Source: Rugosimonospora acidiphila
Lineage (GTDB): Bacteria > Actinomycetota > Actinomycetes > Mycobacteriales > Micromonosporaceae
Assembly (NCBI RefSeq): GCF_039543385.1
Contig: NZ_BAABJQ010000019.1
Span: 132,106-196,105 of the forward strand
Length of the DNA: 64,000 bases
Direction: 5' to 3'
Within the stretch, counting starts at the first letter, position 1; every line of letters starts with the position of its first letter. A program made the translations under genes and the position numbers. The notes beneath the pieces are model-generated. The model was not told the DNA's origin, did not search any database, and was given only the letters and a program-made list of their open reading frames with translations. Below are positions 1-7,829 of the stretch, piece by piece.

Positions 1-476
1 TCGCCGGTGAACGCCGGGAACGGCTCGGTCGCCGTGGTCCGGTCGCTGAACCTGTCGCCGGCGGGGTCGCCGACGAGCACCGCCACGAGATTGGCCGGCG
101 AGACGGTCAGGTCCGCGTCGGTCTCGAACCCGACCTCGTTGCCGGTCGCCACCTGGGTACCGGCCGGCACCAGCACGCCCGCCGTCGTGCCGCTCGCGAC
201 TGTGAAGGTCAGCGGCACGACGGCCGGCAACGGCGGGCGGGGCTGGGTGCCGATGAGGTTGAGGAACGACACGAAGTTGCGCATCGGTGCCTGGTTCAGG
301 TGGTCCACGACCAGCTTGGCGAACCGGCTGAACACGCCGATCAGCGCGGTGCCGGGGTCCGGCGCGGCGCCCGGCCCGGGCGGCGTCCAGCCGCTGTAGC
401 GCGCGGCCAGCTCGGTGGTCCGGCCGGCGAGGTCGTCGCCGGAGCGTGGGTCGACGAGGGGGGCGTCCACACTCAC
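1..476 (-). CDS. Baseplate J-like protein, 5' part (eCIS baseplate wedge)
   Basis: Only the first 158 or so codons are inside the window; the gene runs off the left edge. The GTG start at 476 overlaps the stop of the gp25-like gene (GTGA), so translation is coupled. The N-terminus begins VSVDAPLVDPRSGDD and is followed by an AP-rich stretch and a FVSFLNLIGTQPRPPLPA segment. A PAGTQVATG beta region then resembles the start of phage baseplate J/Afp11-type proteins, which link the central hub to the sheath. The family is inferred from position (gp25 then J is the standard order) and from this segment; the diagnostic central domain lies outside the window. A different large baseplate protein is the main alternative. 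Confidence 0.75.
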   Translation of the reverse strand, partial: MSVDAPLVDPRSGDDLAGRTTELAARYSGWTPPGPGAAPDPGTALIGVFSRFAKLVVDHLNQAPMRNFVSFLNLIGTQPRPPLPAVVPLTFTVASGTTAGVLVPAGTQVATGNEVGFETDADLTVSPANLVAVLVGDPAGDRFSDRTTATEPFPAFTG

Positions 477-859
477 TCCAGGTAGAAGGGGTAGACCAGG
501 TTGACCCGGCTGTTGCTGGACCGGACCTGGTACGTGATGGCCACCGACAGGCGGCGCGGGTCCTGCGGATCCTGCGTCGTCGTCACGTCGACGACGTCGA
601 TGCGCGGCTCCCACTCGGCCAGCGCCTCGCGGACCGCCTGCGAGATCTGCCCGGCCGTGCCGGAGTCGACCAGCGCGAAGACGTAGTCCTGGATGGCGCA
701 GCCGTAGTCGGGCCGCATCACCCGCTCGCCGGGCGCGGTGGACAGGATCATCCGGACGGCGTCGTCGACCGCGCCGTCCGGCTCGGCCGAGCGCAGGACC
801 GTGCCGTCGTCGGCCAGCCGGATCGGGAACGCCCAGCCGCTGCCGAGGAAATCGCTCAC
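473..859 (-). CDS. GPW/gp25-like baseplate wedge protein
   Basis: This 128-residue protein matches the gp25/Afp9 lysozyme-like wedge family in size and sequence. It has an N-terminal FLGSGWAFPIRLADDG segment, a central APGERVMRPDYGCAIQDYVF stretch (the family hallmark RxxxPxYG) and a C-terminal beta-rich tail. In contractile tails gp25 joins the sheath-initiating baseplate to the wedges. The GTG start at 859 was chosen because it overlaps the PAAR stop (GTGA). A start at 922 would add a low-complexity Arg/Gly extension that lies wholly inside the PAAR gene. The stop overlaps the baseplate J start. Confidence 0.92.
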   Translation of the reverse strand: MSDFLGSGWAFPIRLADDGTVLRSAEPDGAVDDAVRMILSTAPGERVMRPDYGCAIQDYVFALVDSGTAGQISQAVREALAEWEPRIDVVDVTTTQDPQDPRRLSVAITYQVRSSNSRVNLVYPFYLE

Positions 860-1248
860 CCGATCATCACCGTCCCGGCCGCGACCACCGTGCCGGCCGG
901 CACGTCCTGCGGGTCGTTGCACGTGTCGGCGCGATCGCCGGCCCGGGCGGCGGGTCTGCCGTTGATCCTCACCGTGGCGCTGCCCTGCCGGATCGTGGCC
1001 AGGTTTGACGGCGGACGCTGGAAGGCGGTGCCCGGCGCGGCCGGCAGGTGCGGCGGCGTGTTGGTCGCCGTGCTGCCGACCACCGCCGCGGGTTTACCCA
1101 TGATCATTACATCGGTGCTGACGCCGCCGGAGATGACGCCGCCGAACGGGTGCGGCAGAGCCACCGGCGGCGCCTGGGCCGGCGGCAGGACGATGTGCAC
1201 GTCCACCCCGACCACGCGGTCCCCGGCCTTCGCGGCTGGCTGTCCCAT
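856..1248 (-). CDS. PAAR-domain spike-tip protein
   Basis: The protein is 130 residues. It shows the repeated PAAR pattern: GQPAAKAGD at the N-terminus, MGKPAAVVGS in the middle, and NGRPAARAGD followed by a Cys-containing segment near the C-terminus. PAAR proteins cap the spike of contractile systems with a sharp, often metal-stabilised cone. A Pro-rich HPFGG segment after the first repeat carries a His that may contribute to metal binding (inference). It lies between the gpV-like spike and the gp25 wedge and ends in a GTGA overlap with the latter. This matches the Afp8-Afp10 neighbourhood, with the PAAR and gp25 order swapped relative to Afp. Confidence 0.92.
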   Translation of the reverse strand: MGQPAAKAGDRVVGVDVHIVLPPAQAPPVALPHPFGGVISGGVSTDVMIMGKPAAVVGSTATNTPPHLPAAPGTAFQRPPSNLATIRQGSATVRINGRPAARAGDRADTCNDPQDVPAGTVVAAGTVMIG

Positions 1249-1278
1249 CGTCTCCCGCCTTTCCCGGTTGGGCCGGCC

Positions 1279-1914
1279 TCAGTTGATGTTGACGATCGAG
1301 CCCTTGAGCACCAGCTCGCCGTCGGCGGTGACCTTCGCGGTGGCGCCCTGCACGCTCAGTTCGGTCTGCGCCTGGATCTTCACCGAGCTGCCCTTCAGGG
1401 TCAGCGTGCCGCCCTCCGCGCTGATCGTGACGTCCTGGCCGGCGCTCACGGTCACGGCGTTGGCGGCGGTGTCGATCACGATGGAGTTCTTTCCGCTCTT
1501 GTCGACGACCTCGATCTTCTCGGCGCCGTCGGTGTCGGTCAGCCGCACGACGTGCCCGCTGCGCGACCTGATCATCCGTATGTCGTTGTGGCCGTTCTCG
1601 TTCGCGTCCGGCGGCTTGTCCACCCCGTTCCACAACGCACCCACCACGTACGGCCGCTGGGAACTGCCGTGCTCGAAGGCCACCAGTACCTCGTCGTCGA
1701 CCTCGGGCGGAAAGAAGACACCGCGCTGCGGCCCGGCCATCGGTACGGCGATCCGGGCCCAGTCGGTCTCGGTGCCGTCGGCCAGCCAGGGCAGGCGCAG
1801 CTTCACCCGGCCCAGACCGTCTGGGTCGCGGGTGTTGGTCACGATGCCGACGCAGACGCCCGGGAAATACTGGGCCGTGTGGCGCTGTGTGAACAGCTCG
1901 TCGTAATCGCCCAT
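1279..1914 (-). CDS. gpV/VgrG C-terminal-like spike protein
   Basis: This 211-residue protein has an N-terminal OB-fold of the phage baseplate V/gp5 type: GIVTNTRDPDGLGRVKLRLP, then ARIAVPMAGPQRGVFFPPEV and DEVLVAFEHG. A repetitive beta-strand C-terminus (TISAEGGTLTLKGSS and similar) would form the trimeric needle. In Afp, PVC and VgrG the gp27-like and gp5-like parts are one polypeptide. Here the gp27-like part is the separate preceding gene, with only one base between its stop and this ATG. The needle is short compared with T6SS VgrG. Confidence 0.9.
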   Translation of the reverse strand: MGDYDELFTQRHTAQYFPGVCVGIVTNTRDPDGLGRVKLRLPWLADGTETDWARIAVPMAGPQRGVFFPPEVDDEVLVAFEHGSSQRPYVVGALWNGVDKPPDANENGHNDIRMIRSRSGHVVRLTDTDGAEKIEVVDKSGKNSIVIDTAANAVTVSAGQDVTISAEGGTLTLKGSSVKIQAQTELSVQGATAKVTADGELVLKGSIVNIN

Positions 1915-1915
1915 G

Positions 1916-2953
1916 TCACACTCCCGATCGCCGGACGTCGAAGCTCGTCCGGAAGCCCTGATCCAGCCCCAGGTCGTGGCGGACGGCGGTCAGGTAGTAC
2001 ACGCCGCTGAAGGTCTTGCCGGCGCCGGTGATCCGCACTGTGGTGCCGGCCCGCAGGTCGGGCCGCCCGGCCAGCTCAGCCTCGCCCCGGACGTAGCCGT
2101 CACCGAGATCCGCCCGCAGCCCGCGTGCCACCCAGTCGGCGTCCGCCGCCGTAGCCACCGGCGCGTTGACGAGCACCGCGTCCGTGCTCAGCCCGAAGGC
2201 CCGGTCCGAGTCCGCGCCGCCGCCGGTCGCCCGCAACCGGGCCGTGATCGGCTGCTTGGTGCCCGGGTCCCAGCCCCGAACGACGGCACTGCCGGCCTGG
2301 CCGATCGAGCTCAGCCGCGGCGTGAAGCTGCTGAGGTCGTCGGTGACGTCGAGCACCACCGACGGCGGCGCTTCGTCGGCGGGCGGATGGAAGTGCAGCA
2401 CCCGGTCGCGGACGAAGAACTCGTACCCGATCAGGTCGGCCCGCTGCCGGAGGAGTTCCAGATCGCTCTGGTTGCTCTGCAACACGAGTTGGTGCACTGT
2501 CTCGCTGTCCGTTACCTGGGCGCGCAGGCCCGCCTCGATGGCGACGGTCGAAGCGATAGCGCTGTCCTTGATGGCGGTGAAGCCCCGGGTCTTGCGGCCG
2601 CGGGCGAGCCGATGCCGGTGGTCGTACCCGCGCACGGTCAGCGTCGGAGGCTCGTCCTCGGCGAACGAGGGCTCCAGGCCGGTGATCTCGCCGGTCATGA
2701 CGGCGGCCAGCGCGCCGACGTAGCCGAGCTGGATCGTCACCTGGTTGCCGATCGCGAAGGCGGGGTCGTCGGGCCACGTCACGGTCAAGGTGGCCGGATC
2801 CCAGCAGTACAGCTCGATGGTGAACATGCTCGGAGTGTCGATCGACTCGTCCACCTGGATCGCCCGGATGTCGCCCACCGCGGCCGGGGCCAGCGGGGCG
2901 CCGTTCACCAGGACGGCGAAGTCGGGGACGCTCGAGTTCGACAGCATCGCCAT
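1916..2953 (-). CDS. Phage late-control D/gp27-like hub protein
   Basis: The 345-residue product is of the gpD (T4 gp27-like) type that forms the ring above the spike. Visible features include an N-terminal DESIDTPSMFTIELYCWD strand pair, an IQLGYVGALAAVMTGEITGL segment, and an LVLQSNQSDLELLRQRADLIGYEFFVRD helix-strand unit typical of these hubs. A C-terminal YYLTAVRHDLG segment follows. The ATG at 2953 overlaps the LysM stop (ATGA). Longer upstream frames are Pro/Arg-rich shadow sequence inside the neighbouring gene. It pairs with the adjacent gpV-like gene as a split VgrG. Confidence 0.9.
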   Translation of the reverse strand: MAMLSNSSVPDFAVLVNGAPLAPAAVGDIRAIQVDESIDTPSMFTIELYCWDPATLTVTWPDDPAFAIGNQVTIQLGYVGALAAVMTGEITGLEPSFAEDEPPTLTVRGYDHRHRLARGRKTRGFTAIKDSAIASTVAIEAGLRAQVTDSETVHQLVLQSNQSDLELLRQRADLIGYEFFVRDRVLHFHPPADEAPPSVVLDVTDDLSSFTPRLSSIGQAGSAVVRGWDPGTKQPITARLRATGGGADSDRAFGLSTDAVLVNAPVATAADADWVARGLRADLGDGYVRGEAELAGRPDLRAGTTVRITGAGKTFSGVYYLTAVRHDLGLDQGFRTSFDVRRSGV

Positions 2954-3654
2954 CACCCGGCAAGCTTGGGGATTGTGAGCACGGACCCGGGCAGCAGCGT
3001 GCGCGGGTTCGCGATGCCGTTGGCCACGGCGATGTCCCGCCAGCGGGCCGGGTCCTGGTACTCCTGAGCAGCGATGCTGGCGAGCGTGTCGCCGCGCCGG
3101 ACCACCCGGACCTTGACGACGTCGGCCGAGTGCGGCTCGTTCGCCTTGGCCTCGGCGGAGGTCTGGTACTCGATGAAGGTGCAGTTCAGCGTGGCCCGCA
3201 CCGGCGTGCCGTCGCTCGCGAACATGGAGAACCGCTGGTCCAGCTGGGTCAGCACGCCGGTGAAGATCTCCGACTGGGTACCCCAGCTCAGCCGGCACAC
3301 CGGCGGGCTGTGCAGCTCTCGGTCGACCTCCGCGAGCACGGCGATCCGGCCGGTGGCCCGGGTGACGTCCTGACCGCTTCCGTACGTGTCGAAGAACAGC
3401 TCGACCGACAGCGACTCCGGTTCCAGGCCGAGGAACTGCTGCGGCGCCGCCCACTTGGGGCTGCCGCCGCTCTTCACCTTGGTCCGGTGCCAGTTGACTG
3501 AGCGGGAGCGGCTGATCTGCCCCGGGTTGTAGGCCAGGGTCACGGTCTGCGTGGAGCGGGTCGCGCCGCCGGCGTAGCTGATGCGCAATTTCTGCACGTC
3601 GTCGCGCGCCGATCCCGGTAGCCCGGTGATTCCGGTCAGGTCCAGCAGTCCCAT
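2953..3654 (-). CDS. LysM-containing baseplate/hub protein (Afp7 type)
   Basis: The protein is 233 residues. The N-terminal two thirds carry a beta-rich domain with YNPGQISRSRSVNWHRTKVK and LSVELFFDTYG motifs, as in phage LysM/gp53-like baseplate proteins. The C-terminal 50 residues are a LysM motif: VRRGDTLASIAAQEYQDPARW, then IAVANGIANPRTLLPGSVL. In eCIS the Afp7-like LysM protein sits just before the spike gene, as here. Both ends overlap neighbours in ATGA junctions, so the start at 3654 is well fixed. It probably bridges tube and hub. Confidence 0.92.
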   Translation of the reverse strand: MGLLDLTGITGLPGSARDDVQKLRISYAGGATRSTQTVTLAYNPGQISRSRSVNWHRTKVKSGGSPKWAAPQQFLGLEPESLSVELFFDTYGSGQDVTRATGRIAVLAEVDRELHSPPVCRLSWGTQSEIFTGVLTQLDQRFSMFASDGTPVRATLNCTFIEYQTSAEAKANEPHSADVVKVRVVRRGDTLASIAAQEYQDPARWRDIAVANGIANPRTLLPGSVLTIPKLAG

Positions 3655-5105
3655 CAGCGCATCCTCCGGCGTTCGGCCTCCACGGCCAGCTGCCGCACGA
3701 TCCGCCGCTGCACCTGTGCGGCCAGCCGGTCGAGGTCGACGGCTTGGTGACCGGCCTGATGAGCGGGCGTGGCGGACGGGTGAGGGAGATCGGGCCGCCT
3801 GGACGGCACCGGGCCCAGCTCGGCCGGCGTTCGGGCGGCCGAGGCGTGTGTGGAGGCGACCGACGAGGTTTGGGCGGGGGCGCCACCGGCCGTTCCTACT
3901 GTCCGGGCATCGCCGGCCAGGGGCAGTGGGACCCTGCCGGCGACGGCCGGGGAAGGACCGGTGGAGGTCGGTGGACTCGCCGTCCGGGTCACGGATGGCG
4001 TGGACCGCGGACGAGTCGGGCGGACGGCGAGCGGTGCGGTCGCGGCCACCGGCGTCGGGTCTCGGGGCAACGGGCCCGAGCCGGGCTCCTGGCGGGGCGC
4101 GGTGGTGCCGGCCAGGGTGGTCGGGAGGGCGCCAGCGGCCGGGGGATGCGGCGGCGTCGGGCGGGCCGGACGGGGCTGGCCCGACGGCGCGGGGGCCGGC
4201 GTGAACCCGGTCGGGGCCGTGGGGAGTGCGTCCGTCGGGGCGGTGGCCGCCGGGTACCGGGCTGCGGGGTCCGCGAACGCCGCGGTCGAGGCCGTCCGGG
4301 TGGCCGAACCCGATGCCATCGACGGCGCCCCGTGCGGCTCCGCCCACTCGATGGAAGACGAGTCCGAGGATGGCGGGATCGAGGAGACCGGAGCCAGCGA
4401 CGGCGGGATCGCAGACGGCGGGGTCACGCGCCCAAGGGGCGCGGATGCCGGCGTCGATGCGGACCGTGGGCGGGCGGCTGGAGTCGCCGTGCCTGGAGTC
4501 GCCGTGCCTGGAGTCGCCGTGCCTGGACTCGAGGTGCCTGGAAGTGGCCCGACCGGGCTCGACCCGACCGGCGCCGCCGTGCGTGGCGGCGTCACCGGGA
4601 CGACGGGGATCGGGACGGCCGCACCGGCGATCGGCTGCGCGCCGGAGAACTCGGCGATCCGGGATTCCGTCCGGACCGGACCCGAGCCCGGGGGGAACCG
4701 GTCCTCGCCGTCGCGGACTCTACCGACGCCGGCCGGCGCGCCGCTCGTCACGGCATCGCGGGCGGGGCGCGCCGTCGCGGCCCTCAACTGAACCACCGGT
4801 CCGCCGCCGGGCGCCCCCACCGGAGTCACCGGAGCCGGCCGGGTCACTGGAGCCATCACGGGGGCGGCGCCACCGGGATGCACCGGATTCGCTGCGGCAG
4901 GCGGGACCGGCTCGGCGTACACGAACGGCATCCCCTCCAGGCCGTCGGGCCCGGCCATTCCGACGTACCGCTCGATCAGCTCGGCCAGTGGCAGCGGCGC
5001 CACCATCCGCTCGTGCCGGGTCAGGATGCGGTCGACTATCTCCGAGCGGTCCACCAGGCCAGGGCGGCGGGCCCGCCGCCAGAGCCGGGCCTGCATTCCG
5101 GTCAC
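3654..5105 (-). CDS. Pro/Ala/Thr-rich eCIS-associated protein of unknown function
   Basis: This 483-residue protein has three parts. The first is an N-terminal helical segment of about 65 residues, rich in Arg and Leu, with LAELIERYVGMAGPDGLEGMPF. The second is a long disordered region dominated by Pro, Ala, Thr and Ser. The third is a C-terminal charged amphipathic helix, VDLDRLAAQVQRRIVRQLAVEAERR. I recall similar C-terminal helices from actinobacterial eCIS operons; that comparison is from memory. No enzymatic motif is seen. The GTG at 5105 overlaps the tube-2 stop, and the stop overlaps the LysM ATG. A flexible connector or assembly scaffold is plausible but unproven. Confidence 0.72.
   Translation of the reverse strand: MTGMQARLWRRARRPGLVDRSEIVDRILTRHERMVAPLPLAELIERYVGMAGPDGLEGMPFVYAEPVPPAAANPVHPGGAAPVMAPVTRPAPVTPVGAPGGGPVVQLRAATARPARDAVTSGAPAGVGRVRDGEDRFPPGSGPVRTESRIAEFSGAQPIAGAAVPIPVVPVTPPRTAAPVGSSPVGPLPGTSSPGTATPGTATPGTATPAARPRSASTPASAPLGRVTPPSAIPPSLAPVSSIPPSSDSSSIEWAEPHGAPSMASGSATRTASTAAFADPAARYPAATAPTDALPTAPTGFTPAPAPSGQPRPARPTPPHPPAAGALPTTLAGTTAPRQEPGSGPLPRDPTPVAATAPLAVRPTRPRSTPSVTRTASPPTSTGPSPAVAGRVPLPLAGDARTVGTAGGAPAQTSSVASTHASAARTPAELGPVPSRRPDLPHPSATPAHQAGHQAVDLDRLAAQVQRRIVRQLAVEAERRRMR
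4481..4540. repeat. 15-bp in-frame tandem repeat
   Basis: Three exact copies of GAGTCGCCGTGCCTG, plus a fourth diverged copy, lie inside the disordered region of the Pro-rich eCIS gene. They encode a TATPG-type pentapeptide repeat on the minus strand. Confidence 0.9.
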
Positions 5106-5647
5106 CGCAGGCCCTGACTGATCGCATTGCCGAGAGCGGCGGCCTGACCGAGCAGCGGCTTGGTCAGCCCCTCATGCGCGACCTCGATGGCCTCGACGCC
5201 CAGCCGGTCGTCGGTGGCACTGAACTCGGGGCCGGTCCAGCTGACCGGCAACCCGTTGCGGAAGTTCCACCACATCACCGGGATCTGCTGGCGGTCGAGC
5301 AGCAGGATCGTGCCGTTGCGGCGCTGGATCCGGCCGGCGACGGCGTCGGCGTGCCAGTTCCACAGCACGCTGCTGGCGGTCAGGCCGTGCCGCAGCGTGA
5401 GGTTGCCGGACGTGGCGCCGGTCGGCAGCGTGTGCACGTACCCGTTGACGCCGCCCTCCCGGTACTCCTCGGTCTCGAGCCGGCTTCCCAGCCCGGTTAC
5501 CTCGGTGAAGCCGCCGACCAGCAGGCCGTCGATCTCGACCGCGAAATTGAAGGTGGGGAAGGGGTCCAGCGCCGGGACCGCCGGTACCCAGGCCCCGGCC
5601 ACCGAGGCCGCCCAGGACAGGCCCAGCGGCACGCCGGAGGACGTCAT
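5102..5647 (-). CDS. Tail tube protein 2 (gp19/Afp5-like)
   Basis: The 181-residue product contains the gp19-type tube fold. FNFAVEIDGLLVGGFTEVTGLG near residue 35 is followed by EYREGG, NLTLRHGL and VMWWNFRNGLPVSWTGPEFSA. It shares the FAVE(I/L)DG, TEYREG and W..GP pattern with tube 1. Its extended N-terminus and different C-terminus suggest the initiator ring that contacts the baseplate, as proposed for Afp5. The ATG at 5647 overlaps the stop of the small upstream gene. Confidence 0.92.
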   Translation of the reverse strand: MTSSGVPLGLSWAASVAGAWVPAVPALDPFPTFNFAVEIDGLLVGGFTEVTGLGSRLETEEYREGGVNGYVHTLPTGATSGNLTLRHGLTASSVLWNWHADAVAGRIQRRNGTILLLDRQQIPVMWWNFRNGLPVSWTGPEFSATDDRLGVEAIEVAHEGLTKPLLGQAAALGNAISQGLR

Positions 5648-5817
5648 CTCCTGGCTCCCGTCTGCTCGTTCAGTCTCTGGTTGATCCGGGCTATCTCACC
5701 GACCCAGCGCCGCCGTTCGGCGTGTTCCAGCCGCATGATCTGCTCGTATGGCCAGTGGAAGTGAAAGGCCACGTACGCTACCTCCTCGTGCAGCTGGTCC
5801 TCGGGGTAGCGCGTCAT
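5644..5817 (-). CDS. Small eCIS assembly protein (57 aa)
   Basis: The product is 57 residues, charged and helical: an EEVAYVAFHFHWPYEQIMRLEH segment followed by ERRRWVGEIARINQRLN. The HWPYE..M.LEHAERRRWV pattern recurs in short proteins next to gp19-like tubes in actinobacterial eCIS operons (DUF6760-type, from memory). Both ends overlap neighbours through ATGA junctions. That supports a real gene despite its size. A tail assembly or chaperone role is inferred only from position. Confidence 0.85.
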   Translation of the reverse strand: MTRYPEDQLHEEVAYVAFHFHWPYEQIMRLEHAERRRWVGEIARINQRLNEQTGARR

Positions 5818-6197
5818 CCCCCCTGGCCGGCGGTCTCCACTTCGAAAGCCTGCGCGCAATGCGGGCACTGGACCTGGAAGCGGGGGTTGCCGGTGAGGTT
5901 GATCCGTTGGTAGAAGTCCTGCAGGTAGGCGAGGTCGGCGGCGTACAGGTTCTCGATCGTGCGGGTATTGACGTGCTCCAGGCCGCCCAGCCTGGTGATC
6001 ACCCGGGCCAACAGGATCACCACGAGATAGCCCGGGTTGGCCCGCACCCGCGGGTCCTTGATGGGTTCGATCTCGTCGAACGCCGTGGCCAGGCGCATCG
6101 CCCCGTCCCGGTGCACGGTGCCGCCCGGCCCGGCGAGGCCCTGCGGGAGGGTGAACTCGAACTCCGTGGCCCCGGTCTCGGCCACCGAGCTGCCCAC
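5814..6197 (-). CDS. T4-baseplate-like / tail assembly protein with CxxC
   Basis: The product is 127 residues. TEFEFTLPQGLAGPGG at the N-terminus is followed by GAMRLATAFDEIEPIKDPRV, an ARVITRLG helix and a C-terminal QCPHCAQAFEVE. That C-terminus carries a single CxxC, which may be half of a zinc site. The family occurs between the two tube genes in eCIS loci and resembles PF12322-type baseplate proteins (from memory). The GTG start at 6197 shares its first base with the TAG stop of tube 1. The stop overlaps the 57-aa gene. Confidence 0.82.
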   Translation of the reverse strand: MGSSVAETGATEFEFTLPQGLAGPGGTVHRDGAMRLATAFDEIEPIKDPRVRANPGYLVVILLARVITRLGGLEHVNTRTIENLYAADLAYLQDFYQRINLTGNPRFQVQCPHCAQAFEVETAGQGG

Positions 6198-6634
6198 TAG
6201 GTCCACTGATCGACCTCGATCCGCTCGTACGCGAGGGTGATCTGCTCGACGGCGATCTCGTCGCTGCTGGCCGACAGGCTCGGGCCGGACCAGGACGTCG
6301 GCCAGGCCTCGAAGAGGTTCCAGGTGATCTTCGCATTGCCGGCCTCGTCGAGCATGCTGATCGAGATCGTGTGCCGCTCGACGGCGCCGCTCGCCGCCTT
6401 CTGCCGCCACTCCCAGAGCTTCGAGTCGCTGGTGAAGCCGCGGCTCAGGGTGATGTCCGAGTAGGTGTTCAGGCCGGGCTGCTTGCGCGAGCTGAGCTGC
6501 TTGTCGGTGCCCTCGCGGTACTCGGTCGCGCTCTGGTTGCTGCCCAGTCCCGAGCATTCTCGGAAACCGGCCCGGGTGATGCCGTCCAACTCCACGGCGA
6601 AGTTGTAGCCGCCGTAGGGGTCCACTCTGGCCAT
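6197..6634 (-). CDS. Inner tube protein 1 (gp19/Hcp-like, Afp1 type)
   Basis: The 145-residue protein is close to the typical length of the eCIS inner tube subunit. Motifs include YNFAVELDGITRAGFRECSG, TEYREG, a K.PGL.TYSDITLSRG strand pair, and ITWNLFEAWPTSWSGPSLSA. Hexamers of this family stack to form the tube. The ATG at 6634 has a strong Shine-Dalgarno sequence (AAGGAGAAG) 5 bases upstream. This is one of the few genes in the operon that is not start/stop coupled, which fits a need for high expression. Confidence 0.95.
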   Translation of the reverse strand: MARVDPYGGYNFAVELDGITRAGFRECSGLGSNQSATEYREGTDKQLSSRKQPGLNTYSDITLSRGFTSDSKLWEWRQKAASGAVERHTISISMLDEAGNAKITWNLFEAWPTSWSGPSLSASSDEIAVEQITLAYERIEVDQWT

Positions 6635-6672
6635 GTCGCTTCTCCTTGGTCTGTCGCTGCTGATCAGGGTTG

Positions 6673-7800
6673 TCAGGCGGCTCGCACGTCGCTGCCGTCC
6701 GCGGTCCGGACGACGGTGAGGACCAAGACCTCGGCCTGGGCGGCGAGGCAGACCCCGACCTGGGTGACGACCTGCCCGGTCGCGCCCGTGTCCGGCGGGT
6801 TCGTCTCGCTGTCGCACTTGACGAAGAAGGCGCTGTCCGCGCTGTCGCCGCGCAGGGCGCCGCGCCGGTACAGGCCCTCCAGGTACGCGGTCAGCTCGCG
6901 CATGATCCGCACCCAGAGCCGGACGTCGTTCGGCTCGTCCACCAGGTCGGTCATGAACGTCTCCAGCCGGCGGACGATCTCGGCCACCACGCGCCGGGCG
7001 GTCACATCCCGCCAGGCCGGGTCGTCGCTGACGGTACGGGCGCCCCAGATCCGGAAACCACGCCCCGGCAGGGCCAGGACGGCGTTGACCCCGGCCGCGC
7101 TCAGCTGTGCCAGATCGTCGGTGGCCCAGTGGACCTGCACGTCCAGGACGGTGCTCAGCGGGATCCCGGCCGGCGCCCGCTGCGTGCCCGAGGCATCGTC
7201 GACGGCGGCGTACACCCCGCTGACGTGCCCGCAGGGCGGCACCATCAGGTTGCCGTCGGCGACCAGCCAGGGCGCGTAGAGCGCCCCATAGGCGGCCGAC
7301 GGGCCGGACAGCGCGGCCCGCTGAGCGAGCACGGTCGACGCCGACCCGCTCGGCACGGCGTCGAGCACCGCGAACCGGTCGCCCCGGGCCGCGCAGTGGT
7401 CGAGCACCTGGCGCTGCCGGTCGGTCACCGCGGTCAGGTCGGCGGTGTCCGGCCACGCCGACGCGGTCACCAGGTCGGGCACGCAGACCAGGTCGGCGTC
7501 GGCGTCCTCCAGCGCGGCCAGCCCGGCGGCGAGCGCGCCGGGCGCCGGCAGGTCGTCCCGCAGCCGGACCACGTGACACCGCTGACCGCCGTTGGCGAAA
7601 AAGCCGTCGACGGCCGCCGCCAGGTATCCGCTGGAGCCCGGGTACGCGCTGGCGAAGTCGCCCGGCCGCGCCAGCGGCGTGGTCGTCCACGGGCCCGAGC
7701 CCGCCCGGCCCAGGAACGCCGGTACGCCGGTACGCAACGCCTGGGCGGATGCGGGGGCGGTGACCTGGAAGTACAGCCCCGGCGCCGGGTAGGTCGCCAT
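6673..7800 (-). CDS. Contractile sheath protein 2
   Basis: The 375-residue protein is of the phage tail sheath family. It starts YPAPGLYFQV and carries GYLAAAVDGFFANGGQRCHVVR (the sheath FF.NGG motif). The C-terminal domain has GFRIWGARTVSDDPAWRDVTARR and an AFFVKCDSETNP handshake region. It is about 20 residues shorter than sheath 1 and more diverged, as is usual for the accessory sheath (Afp3/4 type). It could build the base or end of the sheath. The start at 7800 is the first Met that gives the normal sheath N-terminus. Confidence 0.92.
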   Translation of the reverse strand: MATYPAPGLYFQVTAPASAQALRTGVPAFLGRAGSGPWTTTPLARPGDFASAYPGSSGYLAAAVDGFFANGGQRCHVVRLRDDLPAPGALAAGLAALEDADADLVCVPDLVTASAWPDTADLTAVTDRQRQVLDHCAARGDRFAVLDAVPSGSASTVLAQRAALSGPSAAYGALYAPWLVADGNLMVPPCGHVSGVYAAVDDASGTQRAPAGIPLSTVLDVQVHWATDDLAQLSAAGVNAVLALPGRGFRIWGARTVSDDPAWRDVTARRVVAEIVRRLETFMTDLVDEPNDVRLWVRIMRELTAYLEGLYRRGALRGDSADSAFFVKCDSETNPPDTGATGQVVTQVGVCLAAQAEVLVLTVVRTADGSDVRAA

Positions 7801-7829
7801 CAGCTCGCCATCGACTCGTCGGCTCGTGG

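Noticed and set aside
3744..5764. Long plus-strand frames opposite the Pro-rich eCIS gene
   Set aside because: Arg/Gly-rich shadow of a Pro/Ala-rich gene. The minus frame has overlapping start/stop junctions on both sides, so it is the real one.
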